DNA of 64,000 nt from DATBGE01 sp036558125 (GTDB lineage Bacteria; Gemmatimonadota; Gemmatimonadetes; Gemmatimonadales; GWC2-71-9): the NCBI GenBank assembly GCA_036558125.1, contig DATBGE010000026.1, forward strand, positions 1-64,000. The letters run 5' to 3'. Position numbers and translations under genes: made by a program. The notes under the pieces were generated by a model that worked only from the letters and a program-made list of their open reading frames with translations, was not told the DNA's origin and searched no databases. The first letter of the stretch is position 1. Every line of letters starts with the position of its first letter. Shown here one piece after another: positions 41,171 through 50,198 of the stretch.

Positions 41171-42532
41171 GTGCAGGCCCCACGCTCCATTTTCCGCCAA
41201 TACGACATCAGGGGGTTGGTCGATCAGGAGCTGACCCCGGAGTTTGCCCTCGCTCTGGGGCGTGCCTACGCCAGCGCCGCATGGGCTCGTCTGGGTCGAG
41301 CACCGGTCCTGGCAGTAGGGCGTGACAATCGTCCCTCCGGCGAGAGTCTCGCCGCCGCAGTTCGCGCTGGGATCGCCCAAACCGGCGCCACCGCCGTTGA
41401 TGTCGGAATGTTGCCCACTCCGGCGCTCTACTTCGCCGTGCACGCCTTGAAGACCGATGGGGGACTCCAGGTCACCGGGTCGCACAATCCTCCCGAGTTC
41501 AACGGCTTCAAGATGGTCCTCGCTGGAGAGTCGCTGCACGGCGAAGGCATCGCGGCACTCTACGACATCATCGCCGGCGAGACTTGGCGGATGGGCCGGG
41601 GCAGCGAGCGACAGGATACTTCCGTCCTCTCGTCCTACCGCGAGGCCATCGTCGAGCGGAACCGTCTCCGGCGTCCGGTGCAGGTCGTGGTGGATTGCGG
41701 CAACGGGGCTGGCAGCCTGATTGCCGTTTCGACCCTGAGGACGCTCGGCGCCGAGGTTACGCCGCTCTTCTGCGAATCCGACGGAACCTTCCCCAATCAC
41801 CACCCGGACCCCACCGTTCCGGAGAATCTCGCCGATCTTCAAGCCGCGGTCCGCCGCACCGGGGCCGAGCTGGGTATCGCCTTCGATGGCGATGCCGATC
41901 GTATTGGCGCCGTTGATGACACCGGTCAGATCATTTACGGAGACCAGCTCCTCGTGCTCTACGGCCGCGACGCGGTCCGCAGGTTTGGCGTCGGCGTGCC
42001 GGTAATCTTCGATGTAAAGTGTTCCGAAGTGCTTCCCCAGATGCTGAAGAAGGCAGGGGCCAGGCCCGAACTCTGGAAGACCGGCCATTCGCTCATCAAG
42101 GCCCGGATGAAGGAGCTCGACGCTCCGCTCGCCGGCGAGATGAGCGGACACATGTTTTTCGGTGGAGATTACTTCGGATTCGACGACGCGCTTTTCGCCG
42201 CGGCCCGCCTGCTCGAGATCGTCTCCGCCGAGCCGGGAGGCTTGAGCCGGCTGCTGGCGGATATTCCCAGGACCTTTGCGACGCCTGAGATCCGGGTGGA
42301 TTGCCCGGATGAAACCAAGTTCGAGGTGGTGAAGGCCGCAGCCGAATGGTTTGGGGCCCGCTATCCGGTCAACAGCATCGATGGGGTCCGCATGACCTTT
42401 CCCAAAGGCTGGGGACTTATCCGCGCCTCCAACACGCAACCCGTCCTGGTGCTCCGCTTCGAAGCCAGCGACGCGGCAGCCCGCGACGAATACCAGGCCG
42501 AGGTCCTGGGCTGGCTGGCGGGAAAAGTATGA
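41171..42532 (+). CDS. Phosphomannomutase/phosphoglucomutase (AlgC type)
   Basis: A 453-residue alpha-D-phosphohexomutase interconverting sugar 6- and 1-phosphates for envelope polysaccharides. The phosphoserine loop is TGSHNPPEFNG (S104), metal binding is FDGDADR (about residue 240), sugar recognition is GEMSGHMFF and the phosphate loop is RASNTQPVLVLRFEA. The GEMSGHMFF form fits the bifunctional mannose/glucose enzymes (manB/algC), so I do not give a symbol. GTG 41171 follows nuoN by 8 bp. Confidence 0.92.
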   Translation: MQAPRSIFRQYDIRGLVDQELTPEFALALGRAYASAAWARLGRAPVLAVGRDNRPSGESLAAAVRAGIAQTGATAVDVGMLPTPALYFAVHALKTDGGLQVTGSHNPPEFNGFKMVLAGESLHGEGIAALYDIIAGETWRMGRGSERQDTSVLSSYREAIVERNRLRRPVQVVVDCGNGAGSLIAVSTLRTLGAEVTPLFCESDGTFPNHHPDPTVPENLADLQAAVRRTGAELGIAFDGDADRIGAVDDTGQIIYGDQLLVLYGRDAVRRFGVGVPVIFDVKCSEVLPQMLKKAGARPELWKTGHSLIKARMKELDAPLAGEMSGHMFFGGDYFGFDDALFAAARLLEIVSAEPGGLSRLLADIPRTFATPEIRVDCPDETKFEVVKAAAEWFGARYPVNSIDGVRMTFPKGWGLIRASNTQPVLVLRFEASDAAARDEYQAEVLGWLAGKV

Positions 42533-44982
42533 GCCGCCGCGGGGTTACGATCGCGCTGAGTCTCTCGGTGCTCGTCATCCTGCTTTTCGTAGGACGCTGG
42601 GGAGCCGCACTCCTCGCCGATCGGTGGTGGGCCGAGCTGGTCTCGCCCGAGGCTTCCCGCTTCGTGATGGACTGGAATCTTCTCCGCTTTACTCTCGAAG
42701 CGGGCGGCGTTCTGGTTGCCTGTGCCTGGTTCATCGGCCATCTCCTGGTTGTCTTCCGCGCTATCGGATCGGTTCAGGTTCCCCGACAGCTCGCCAATCT
42801 TGAGATTCGTGAAGCGCTCAACACCCGGGTCCTGGTATTCGGCGGTGTCGCGACCGGAGCCGTGCTGGGCTTCATCGTGGGGCGCGGCCTGGGCGATTGG
42901 ACTCCGACCCTGGCCCTGGCCTGGACCGGCGTGCGCTACGGAGAAACCGAGCCGCTGCTCGGTCACGATCTCGGGCTCTACCTGGCCCAGCTTCCACTCT
43001 GGCGATCGTTGCACGGGCACGCGCTGCTCCTCGTGCTCCTCGGCCTCGGCGGGGTGCTCACCCTCTATATCGTCATCGGGGCCGTGCGCTGGACCGATGG
43101 CCACCTCGCGCTGAACAGTCATGCGCGGGCCCACCTCGGCGTCCTGCTGGCCGCGTTGGCGCTGTGCCTGGTCTGGGGTTATCTGCTCGAACCGTACGAA
43201 CTGATCTCGGGCATCGGCGGCGCCACTCAGCTTGGCCTCTTCAACTATCAGCGGATAACCACGCAGATCCTGGCCGGAGTGGCGCTCATGACTGCGGCAC
43301 TCTCCCTGGTCTGGGCCTGGCGGGCCAATCACGTGCTGATGGCGGCGGGCTGGGGTGTCCTCATCACCGTATCGCTGGTGGGGCACCATGTTTTCCCGGC
43401 CTTGCTGGCAGGCGCTCGCCCCTCGCCGGTCGATCAGATGGATCGTCGCCGGCTCGAGGCGCTGGCCTACGGGCTCACCGGTTTACGGGATTCCACCAGC
43501 GATCGCCCTGAAGCCGCTCCTCGCATGCCGAATCCTCCGACTCTCTGGTCGGCTTCGATCGTCACCCGACTTCCAGCGTCCGACTCGGGAGAAGTACTCG
43601 GTGCCGACCGCGCCGTGCTCCCCGTGCTGCGCCGCCCGCGGCCGGTCTGGCTCGTGGTCCGCGGGGGCGGCGAGCAAGGCTCGAGTGTCACGGCGATCGC
43701 CGACGATCAGACCAGCGTGGATGGCAGGCCGCTCTATTATCCCGGCGGCGACAGCATTCCGTCGGCCCAGCCAGCCACTCGGCTTCGCCTCAGCCGAAGC
43801 GCCGTATGGCCTGGCGCGCCGACTGTCGTTCTCGATAGCGCTCCCGGAGGTGTTCGCGTCGGAGGTGCCTTTCGGCGGGTAGTGCTGGCCTGGGCCCTTC
43901 AATCCAGCAGCCTGCTGGGCAGAATCGAAAGTGATGCGCGAGCTCGCTGGTATCTGACGCCGGCAGCACGGCTCGATCGTCTCGCGCCCTTTGCCGCGTG
44001 GGGTGTTCCGGTTCCTCGCATCGTGAACGGCGCTCTGGTCTGGATTGCCGATGGCTACATCGGGTCGCAGACCTTCCCGATCGCGAGCCGGGTGCGGTGG
44101 AGAGGTCAGCGGATCGGCACCCTTCGCGCCGATTTTGTCGGTGTGATCGAGGCGGAATCCGGAGAGACCCGGATCTACCTGCGGCATACCGCCGATAAAG
44201 TCGCCGAAGCCTGGCTCGACATCGCCGGCGGTGTAGTCTTGCCGGCCAACTCGATTCCAACCGAGATCGGAAGAGTCGTCCCCTATCCGGCCGAACTTCT
44301 CCAGGTGCAGGGAAGGGTGATGGAGGGTCAGGACTGGGGAATCGGCAAGATGGTGGTGCGTCCCGATTCGTTGGGTGGTGGCAATCCGACTCCCGAGACG
44401 GTATGGGAGCCCGATACGTCGGGCCTTCAGTCGTTGGTCGTCTTTGAGAATGAAGGAGAACGGTCCGTCTCATCCCTCCTGCAAGCGAGGATGGTGGATG
44501 GGTGGGAAACGCTCAAGCTGGTTCGGTTCGACAGTTCCAGTACGCTGCCATCTCCTCAGATGCTGGAGAGCCGCTGGGGCCGCTTTCCGACCTACGAGCA
44601 GATTCGCGACTCGGTACTCGGCGCCGGCGGCCAGTTGCAGGCAGGGCCGGTGCACTACTGGCTTAGTCCGGCGGGACTCGGAGCCTATCAACCGCACGTG
44701 GCGTGGAATTCCGGTGAGACACCGGCGCTGGTCTGGGTCAGCATCGCCAGCCAGGGGCGGGGCGGGGCCGGCCACGACTTGTTCGAGGCCTGGCAAAACA
44801 TGTTCGGCATCACCGCGCCGCTGGTCGCCGCCGCTGGACATGCCAATCGTCTCGAGGAGGCCCGGCGCCTCATGGCTGCGGCTGATTCCGCCCTGAAACG
44901 GGGCGATATGGCCGGCTTCGGCCGCGCGTTCGATGCGCTGCGCCGGGTGCTGAATGCCAAAGACGATCGTCAGCAGTTCTGA
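42529..44982 (+). CDS. UPF0182 family membrane protein
   Basis: An 817-residue protein. About seven hydrophobic segments fill the first 300 residues, followed by a large soluble domain probably outside the cytoplasm (PVPRIVNGALVWIADGYI, GRVVPYPAELLQVQGRVMEGQDW by position about 505 and 580). The architecture and motifs match UPF0182 (PF03699), whose function is not known. ATG 42529 overlaps the mutase stop. It is widespread in actinobacteria and cyanobacteria. Its place between nuo and suc genes gives no clear hint. Confidence 0.85.
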   Translation: MSRRGVTIALSLSVLVILLFVGRWGAALLADRWWAELVSPEASRFVMDWNLLRFTLEAGGVLVACAWFIGHLLVVFRAIGSVQVPRQLANLEIREALNTRVLVFGGVATGAVLGFIVGRGLGDWTPTLALAWTGVRYGETEPLLGHDLGLYLAQLPLWRSLHGHALLLVLLGLGGVLTLYIVIGAVRWTDGHLALNSHARAHLGVLLAALALCLVWGYLLEPYELISGIGGATQLGLFNYQRITTQILAGVALMTAALSLVWAWRANHVLMAAGWGVLITVSLVGHHVFPALLAGARPSPVDQMDRRRLEALAYGLTGLRDSTSDRPEAAPRMPNPPTLWSASIVTRLPASDSGEVLGADRAVLPVLRRPRPVWLVVRGGGEQGSSVTAIADDQTSVDGRPLYYPGGDSIPSAQPATRLRLSRSAVWPGAPTVVLDSAPGGVRVGGAFRRVVLAWALQSSSLLGRIESDARARWYLTPAARLDRLAPFAAWGVPVPRIVNGALVWIADGYIGSQTFPIASRVRWRGQRIGTLRADFVGVIEAESGETRIYLRHTADKVAEAWLDIAGGVVLPANSIPTEIGRVVPYPAELLQVQGRVMEGQDWGIGKMVVRPDSLGGGNPTPETVWEPDTSGLQSLVVFENEGERSVSSLLQARMVDGWETLKLVRFDSSSTLPSPQMLESRWGRFPTYEQIRDSVLGAGGQLQAGPVHYWLSPAGLGAYQPHVAWNSGETPALVWVSIASQGRGGAGHDLFEAWQNMFGITAPLVAAAGHANRLEEARRLMAAADSALKRGDMAGFGRAFDALRRVLNAKDDRQQF

Positions 44983-44984
44983 GC

Positions 44985-45013
44985 TTGTTACCACCCTATC
45001 CGAAGGCTAGTTT
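44985..45013 (+). promoter_or_regulatory. Probable promoter of the sucCD operon
   Basis: TTGTTA (44985-44990) and TAGTTT (45008-45013) are 17 bp apart, starting just after the UPF0182 stop codon. The leader to GTG 45082 is about 60 nt and ends with a GAGG ribosome site. Confidence 0.5.
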
Positions 45014-45081
45014 CCCGCCCGCGCCGGCCCTTCCACGTCGCCGGACCAGGCTTCAGCTCGCTTCTTTTTGACGAGGTCTCC

Positions 45082-46221
45082 GTGAACCTCCACGAGTACC
45101 AGGGCCGGGCCATCTTCCGCGCCGGTGGAATCCCGATGCCCGACGGCGATGTCGCCACGACGCCCGCCGAGGCGGAGGCGATCGCCCGACGGCTGAATGG
45201 GCAGGTCGTAGTCAAAGCGCAGGTCCACGTCGGCGGCCGGGGCAAGGCGGGCGGAGTAAAGTTGGCCTCGACGCCGAAAGAGACCGCGGAGGTCGCGAAG
45301 AAGATCCTTGGAATGCAGATCAAGGGGCTCACCGTGCAGAAGGTGCTGGTAGTCCCGGCCGCGGACATTGCGACCGAGGCCTATGCAGGGCTGATCCTCG
45401 ACCGTGCGACTCAGCGCCCGGTCTTCATGGTGAGTGCAGCGGGCGGCATCGACATCGAAGAGGTGGCCGCGACCACACCCGAGAAGATCACCCGGCTGGC
45501 GGTGGATCCCCGCTATGGCCTTCTCCCGCATCAGGCCCTGACTCTCGCCTTCACCCTTTTCAGCGACATCGCCCAGGTTCGCGCCACCGCGAAGATCCTC
45601 GAACAGCTCTACCGGATTTTCATCTCCAACGGGTGCACTCTGACGGAGATCAACCCGCTGGTCAGCACTCCGGACGGCAAAGTGCTCGCTCTCGACGCCA
45701 AGGTCATCATCGACGATAACGAGCTCGACCGCCGGCCCGACCTGGCGCAACTGCGGGACGAAAGCGCCGAAGAGCCGAGCGAAGTCGCGGCCCGAAAGGC
45801 CAACCTGACCTTCATCAAGCTGAGCGGTAACGTGGGTTGCGTGGTGAACGGGGCGGGTCTCGCAATGGCCACGATGGACCTGGTGAAGTACTACGGCGGC
45901 CAACCAGCCAACTTCCTCGATATCGGCGGCAGCTCGAACCCGGAGAAGGTGGTCAACGCGCTCAAGATCATCACCGGCGATCCCGAGGTGAAGGCGATCC
46001 TGTTCAACATCTTCGGCGGCATTACTCGCACCGACGACGTCGCGAACGGGATCCTCACCGCGATGGAGCAGTTCAAAGTGAATGTGCCGCTGGTCATCCG
46101 GCTCACCGGGACCAACGAAGAAGAGGCGGTCAGAATCCTGAAGGCCGCCGGAATGCAGGCGCTTAATGATATGGATGAGGCCGTTCAGAAAGTGGTTGAA
46201 GTGGCGAAGGGGGCCGCATGA
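45082..46221 (+). CDS. sucC: Succinyl-CoA synthetase beta subunit (ADP-forming)
   Basis: A 379-residue ATP-grasp subunit that binds nucleotide and, with SucD, makes ATP from succinyl-CoA in the TCA cycle. It starts NLHEYQGRAIFRAGGIPMP. KAQVHVGGRGKAGGVKLA is the nucleotide-binding stretch, and GCTLTEINPLV and DIGGSSNPEKV are conserved. The GTG start has a GAGG site. The 3' end overlaps sucD by 4 bp. Confidence 0.96.
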   Translation: MNLHEYQGRAIFRAGGIPMPDGDVATTPAEAEAIARRLNGQVVVKAQVHVGGRGKAGGVKLASTPKETAEVAKKILGMQIKGLTVQKVLVVPAADIATEAYAGLILDRATQRPVFMVSAAGGIDIEEVAATTPEKITRLAVDPRYGLLPHQALTLAFTLFSDIAQVRATAKILEQLYRIFISNGCTLTEINPLVSTPDGKVLALDAKVIIDDNELDRRPDLAQLRDESAEEPSEVAARKANLTFIKLSGNVGCVVNGAGLAMATMDLVKYYGGQPANFLDIGGSSNPEKVVNALKIITGDPEVKAILFNIFGGITRTDDVANGILTAMEQFKVNVPLVIRLTGTNEEEAVRILKAAGMQALNDMDEAVQKVVEVAKGAA

Positions 46222-47087
46222 GCATCTTCGCCGACAAGAACACCCGCCTCATCGTTCAGGGCATCACCGGCCGTGACGGCTCGTTCCACGCCAGGCAAAT
46301 GCTGGAGTACGGCACCCGGCTCGTCGCCGGGGTCACTCCGGGGAAGGGGGGCCAGACCTTCACGCCCGGGGTGCCGATCTTCAATACTGTCGCCGAAGCA
46401 GTTCGGGCCACCGAAGCGAATGCCTCGGTGATCTATGTCCCGCCCATGGGTGCAGCCGGCGCCATCTTCGAAGCCGCCGACGCCGGCATCTCTCTCATTG
46501 TGTGCATCACTGAGGGCATGCCGGTCCTGGACCTTACCAAGGTCTTGCCCTACGTGCGTGAGCGCGGTGCGCGTCTGATCGGTCCCAACTGTCCCGGCCT
46601 GATTACTCCCGGGGCGTGCAAGATCGGAATCATCCCCGGCAATATCTGCATCCCCGGCCGGGTGGGATTGGTCTCCCGAAGCGGTACGCTTACCTACGAG
46701 GTAGTGCACCAGCTCACCCGGAACGGGATGGGCCAGAGCAGTTGCGTCGGGATTGGTGGAGATCCGCTCATTGGTACCAATTTCATCGATTGCCTGCGGG
46801 GTTTTCAGGACGACGCCGAAACCGACGCCATCGTCATGCTCGGTGAGATCGGCGGGACCGACGAGCAGAATGCCGCCGCGTTTGTGAAGGAGTATGTCAC
46901 CAAGCCGGTGGTCGGATTCATCGCGGGACAGACGGCGCCGAAGGGACGTCGCATGGGTCACGCCGGGGCGATCATCTCCGGCTCATCGGGCACGGCGGAA
47001 GAGAAGATGGCGGCATTCGAGGCGGCTGGAATCGGGGTCATGCGCCGGCCCGCGGACGTGATCGCGCTCCTCCGAGAAAAGATGTGA
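46218..47087 (+). CDS. sucD: Succinyl-CoA synthetase alpha subunit
   Basis: A 289-residue subunit that binds CoA and is transiently phosphorylated on His. The phospho-His is H248 in RRMGHAGAIIS. IVQGITGRDGSFHA is the CoA-binding start and GPNCPGLITPG is conserved. It overlaps the next gene, an EIIA-CBS fusion, by 4 bp, which is an unusual partner. Confidence 0.96.
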   Translation: MSIFADKNTRLIVQGITGRDGSFHARQMLEYGTRLVAGVTPGKGGQTFTPGVPIFNTVAEAVRATEANASVIYVPPMGAAGAIFEAADAGISLIVCITEGMPVLDLTKVLPYVRERGARLIGPNCPGLITPGACKIGIIPGNICIPGRVGLVSRSGTLTYEVVHQLTRNGMGQSSCVGIGGDPLIGTNFIDCLRGFQDDAETDAIVMLGEIGGTDEQNAAAFVKEYVTKPVVGFIAGQTAPKGRRMGHAGAIISGSSGTAEEKMAAFEAAGIGVMRRPADVIALLREKM

Positions 47088-48001
47088 CCGCGGCCGGGCT
47101 GCTGAGTCCCCGCCGGGTCCTGGTTCCGCTGGAGGCGCGGACCCTCGCCGAGGCGGTCATGAACCTGGTCGCTGCGTGCGCCGCCGACGGGATGGTGACT
47201 GACACGGCCCGGTTGGAAAGCGTGATTGCGGAAGCCTCGCCGGAGGACACGCTCACGGTGGGTGCCGATTTCTTCCTCCCGCACTTCAGGACCGACGCAG
47301 TCTCGAGTGTGGTCGTGGCGCTGGGGATCGCGCCGAAGCCGATTCCCCGTTCGCTGAAGACGAGACGCAAGGCCCGTGGAGTGCTGCTGGTGGTTGCCCC
47401 GGTGAAAGAGGCCGCCGCGTACCTGCAAACCGTCGCGGCGTTTGCCAGGGTGCTGGCCGATGCCGATTCGAGAAAGGCCATTTTTGGCGCAACCAGCCCC
47501 GATGAGGTGCTGGCAGTTCCCGCGCTCCGTGATCTGACCATCGAAGGCCCGCTTCGCGTGGGAGACATCATGGCGCCGGTGATCAGCATCGCGCCGGAGA
47601 CCTCTCTGGGCGATGCCGCGGCGCTGATGGTGCGCCGGAGTCTCGAGGCGCTGCCGGTCGTTGGACAACGCAACGAGGTACTGGGCGTTGTGTCCCAGGC
47701 GGAGCTGCTCGACTACCTCGTGCCTTCCTACGTTCAGCAGTTGACCACGGGGAAAGTGATGGCGGTACGGAAAGTCTCAGGTCGGATGACGGCCGATCCG
47801 CGGGACTTGCCGGTCCGCGAGGCGATGCGCCGCAATGTGATCTGTGTAGACGAGCATCAGACGGTCGCCGAGGCCGCTGCCCTGATGGCCCACAAGGATC
47901 TGGACCGGATCCCCGTCGTCAAGGAAGGGGCGCTGGTCGGCATCTTGGCTCGCAGCGATCTGGTGCGGAAGGTGATCGGCAGTGTCAAACGAGAGTCATA
48001 G
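47084..48001 (+). CDS. PTS EIIA-like domain fused to two CBS domains
   Basis: 305 residues. Residues 1-150 resemble fructose-type EIIA (PTS_EIIA_2), with the likely phospho-acceptor H67 in FFLPHFRTD. Residues about 155-300 hold a CBS pair (VGDIMAPVISIAPETSL, VREAMRRNVICVDEHQTV), which usually binds adenine nucleotides. No EI, HPr or EIIB/C genes are in the window. I infer a regulator that senses phosphorylation and adenylate state, perhaps of the coupled sucCD. The target is unknown. The GTG start overlaps sucD, and ndk follows after 30 bp. Confidence 0.75.
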   Translation: MTAAGLLSPRRVLVPLEARTLAEAVMNLVAACAADGMVTDTARLESVIAEASPEDTLTVGADFFLPHFRTDAVSSVVVALGIAPKPIPRSLKTRRKARGVLLVVAPVKEAAAYLQTVAAFARVLADADSRKAIFGATSPDEVLAVPALRDLTIEGPLRVGDIMAPVISIAPETSLGDAAALMVRRSLEALPVVGQRNEVLGVVSQAELLDYLVPSYVQQLTTGKVMAVRKVSGRMTADPRDLPVREAMRRNVICVDEHQTVAEAAALMAHKDLDRIPVVKEGALVGILARSDLVRKVIGSVKRES

Positions 48002-48031
48002 CAATCCGGTAACTACACCAACGGAGGCAGA

Positions 48032-48463
48032 GTGGCAGGCAACATCACCTTGGGCATCGTGAAACCCGACGCGGTTGAGACCGGAAGGACCGGGCTCATC
48101 ATCGCTCACCTTCAAAAGGAAGGCTTTGTCGTCCGCGCCGCTCGGCTGGTTCGACTGACCACCGCCCAGGCGGGAGCCTTCTACGAGGTGCATAAAGGCC
48201 GGCCCTTCTACAACGATCTGGTCGCCTTCATGACCAGCGGCCCCTGTCTTCCGATGGCTCTCGAACGGGCGGATGCCGTCGCCCATTTCCGGAAGGTCAT
48301 TGGCGCGACGGACCCCGCCGAAGCGGCAGCCGGGACGATCCGAAAGTTGTACGCCGAGTCCAAGGGGCGGAACGCGGTGCACGGGTCGGATAGCGACGAA
48401 AATGCGGCACGGGAGGTCGGTTTCTTCTTCCCCGAAGGGGAGCTGGCAGGGCTCTGGAAATAG
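48032..48463 (+). CDS. ndk: Nucleoside diphosphate kinase
   Basis: A 143-residue NDK that balances nucleoside triphosphates through a phospho-His. The active site is H117 in NAVHGSDSDENAAREV. The N-terminal LGIVKPDAVE is typical. The GTG start has an excellent GGAGG site 6 bases upstream. It follows the EIIA-CBS gene, and succinyl-CoA synthetase is a known NDK partner in other bacteria. No terminator is obvious before the next promoter. Confidence 0.96.
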   Translation: MAGNITLGIVKPDAVETGRTGLIIAHLQKEGFVVRAARLVRLTTAQAGAFYEVHKGRPFYNDLVAFMTSGPCLPMALERADAVAHFRKVIGATDPAEAAAGTIRKLYAESKGRNAVHGSDSDENAAREVGFFFPEGELAGLWK

Positions 48464-48484
48464 GTTAAACCAGAGGGGGCCAAC

Positions 48485-48513
48485 TTGACCCAAGTCGTTG
48501 TCCTGACTAACAT
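48485..48513 (+). promoter_or_regulatory. Promoter giving a probably leaderless DUF177-fab transcript
   Basis: TTGACC (48485-48490) and TAACAT (48508-48513) are separated by exactly 17 bp. The -10 ends 8 bp before the ATG at 48522, so the transcript should start at or within about two bases of the start codon. No ribosome-binding site is present. Confidence 0.65.
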
Positions 48514-48521
48514 TCGCGGCT

Positions 48522-48992
48522 ATGTTGGTGATCGACCTGAGGGACCTTCATAAGGGGCCGGTGGAGACTGTGGGGCGGCTTGAGCCGGCCGACACGGCCT
48601 TTGAAGGACTAGATCTCGAGTTGGATGGGCCGGTCGAAGTGCGGGGCCGTCTCCAGGAGACTGGGCAGGCCGAGTTTTTCTGGCACGCCACGCTGACCGG
48701 CCGCTTTCGCGGGGCCTGCCGGCGTTGTCTCACGGAGTTCACCTATCCGTTCGCCACAGACGTGGACGCGCTCTTCAGCGCCAACCCGGACGCGGCGGAC
48801 GACCCCAGCGTTTATCCCTTGGACCAGCCCGTGTCCCGGGTGGATGTTCGCCACGCGGTGCGCGAGGAGTTGGCTCTCTCGTCCACCGCGTTCCCGCTGT
48901 GCCGGGAGGACTGTGCTGGGCTCTGCAGCCGGTGCGGAGCTGACCTGAACGCCGGACCGTGCTCGTGCGCGGACTCGGCCGAAACGAACTGA
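48522..48992 (+). CDS. DUF177 (YceD-like) protein
   Basis: A 156-residue member of the DUF177 family, which in many bacteria sits just before rpmF and has been linked to 23S rRNA metabolism. CRRCL in the middle and CREDCAGLCSRCGADLN near the C-terminus are the conserved Cys motifs, probably binding zinc. It begins directly at the predicted transcription start. rpmF follows after 7 bp. Confidence 0.88.
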   Translation: MLVIDLRDLHKGPVETVGRLEPADTAFEGLDLELDGPVEVRGRLQETGQAEFFWHATLTGRFRGACRRCLTEFTYPFATDVDALFSANPDAADDPSVYPLDQPVSRVDVRHAVREELALSSTAFPLCREDCAGLCSRCGADLNAGPCSCADSAETN

Positions 48993-48999
48993 GGATCGG

Positions 49000-49182
49000 A
49001 TGGCTGTTCCTAAGCGAAAACTCTCCAAGTCACGCAAACGGCTTCGCCGTGGCCACGACAAGGCCGCAGTCCGCGCCCACCAGGCCTGCCCCCGCTGCGG
49101 CTCGCCTAAAATCCCGCACCGCGTCTGCGGCACCTGCGGGTATTACCGCGGCAAGAAGATGGTCGAGGTCGAGGACGCCTGA
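49000..49182 (+). CDS. rpmF: 50S ribosomal protein bL32
   Basis: A 60-residue L32 starting AVPKRKLSKSRKRLRR. The zinc-ribbon is complete (CPRCGSPKIPHRVCGTCGYY, four Cys), so this is the zinc-binding form. The DUF177-rpmF-plsX-fab order is widely conserved and couples ribosome and lipid synthesis. Confidence 0.97.
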   Translation: MAVPKRKLSKSRKRLRRGHDKAAVRAHQACPRCGSPKIPHRVCGTCGYYRGKKMVEVEDA

Positions 49183-49184
49183 GG

Positions 49185-50198
49185 GTGATTCGCATCGCTC
49201 TCGACGCCATGGGGGGTGATCACGCCCCGCAGGCCGAGATCGAAGGGGCGATCCTGGCCCTGACGACGTTGCCGGCCGCCTTCCGGATCGTCCTGGTTGG
49301 CAAGGCGGACGTCATTGAGGCCGAACTCGCCCGGCATCCCGAGATAGACCGCAATCGTCTCGGCGTCTGTCACGCCCCCGACGTTATTGCGATGGACGAG
49401 AAACCGCTCTCGGCCGTCCGCAAGAAGCCCCAGTCCAGTATCTCGATCGGCCTCGGCCTGATAAAGGCCGGTGAGGCCGATGCCTTCGTCTCCGCCGGCA
49501 ACACCGGCGCGGTTCTCGCCGCGTCCACCATCCTGCTCGGCCTTCACGACGGAGTCGAGCGGGCAACCGTCGGCACCCTGTTTCCGACCGCCGACGTTCC
49601 GGTGCTGGTCGTCGATGGCGGCGCCAACGTGGATTGCTCCCCTCGCGAGCTGCTGGGCTTTGCCTATCTGGGGACCGTGTACACTCGAGACGTGTTGGGC
49701 CGCGAGTCTCCCAAGGTTGGATTGCTCAATATCGGCGAAGAAGAGGAGAAGGGAAACGCGACCGCGAAGGAGGCGCACCAGCTCCTCAAGGTGGCGCCCA
49801 ATCTGAACTACATCGGCAACGTCGAAGGCCGCGACATCATCGCCGGCCACAGCAAGCTGGGCCAGCTCGACGTGGTCGTCTGCGATGGATTCGTCGGGAA
49901 CATCGTGCTCAAGTTCTACGAATCGGTCGCCCGACTCATCCTCAAGCTCGTCCGGCTGAAAGCGCCTGATGTCCTTCAGCGGAGTGACATCCGGGAAGTA
50001 TTCCGCGTGCTGGACTATTCCGAGTATGGCGGGGCTCCGCTGCTCGGAGTCAAAGGGGTTTCCATCATCTGCCATGGCAGTTCGAGTCCCAACGCGTTCA
50101 AGAACGCTTTGCGGGTCGCCATTACCGCCGTGGAGCACGACCTGAGTGGCCGGATCGGTGCCGAGTTCGAGCGGCGCGAAGCGGCAAACCCCGCATGA
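49185..50198 (+). CDS. plsX: Phosphate acyltransferase PlsX
   Basis: A 337-residue PlsX that makes acyl-phosphate from acyl-ACP for phospholipid synthesis. It begins IRIALDAMGGDHAP. The conserved SAGNTGAVLAAS and CDGFVGNIVLKFYES are present. The GTG start lies 2 bp after the rpmF stop. It overlaps fabH by 4 bp. Confidence 0.96.
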   Translation: MIRIALDAMGGDHAPQAEIEGAILALTTLPAAFRIVLVGKADVIEAELARHPEIDRNRLGVCHAPDVIAMDEKPLSAVRKKPQSSISIGLGLIKAGEADAFVSAGNTGAVLAASTILLGLHDGVERATVGTLFPTADVPVLVVDGGANVDCSPRELLGFAYLGTVYTRDVLGRESPKVGLLNIGEEEEKGNATAKEAHQLLKVAPNLNYIGNVEGRDIIAGHSKLGQLDVVVCDGFVGNIVLKFYESVARLILKLVRLKAPDVLQRSDIREVFRVLDYSEYGGAPLLGVKGVSIICHGSSSPNAFKNALRVAITAVEHDLSGRIGAEFERREAANPA

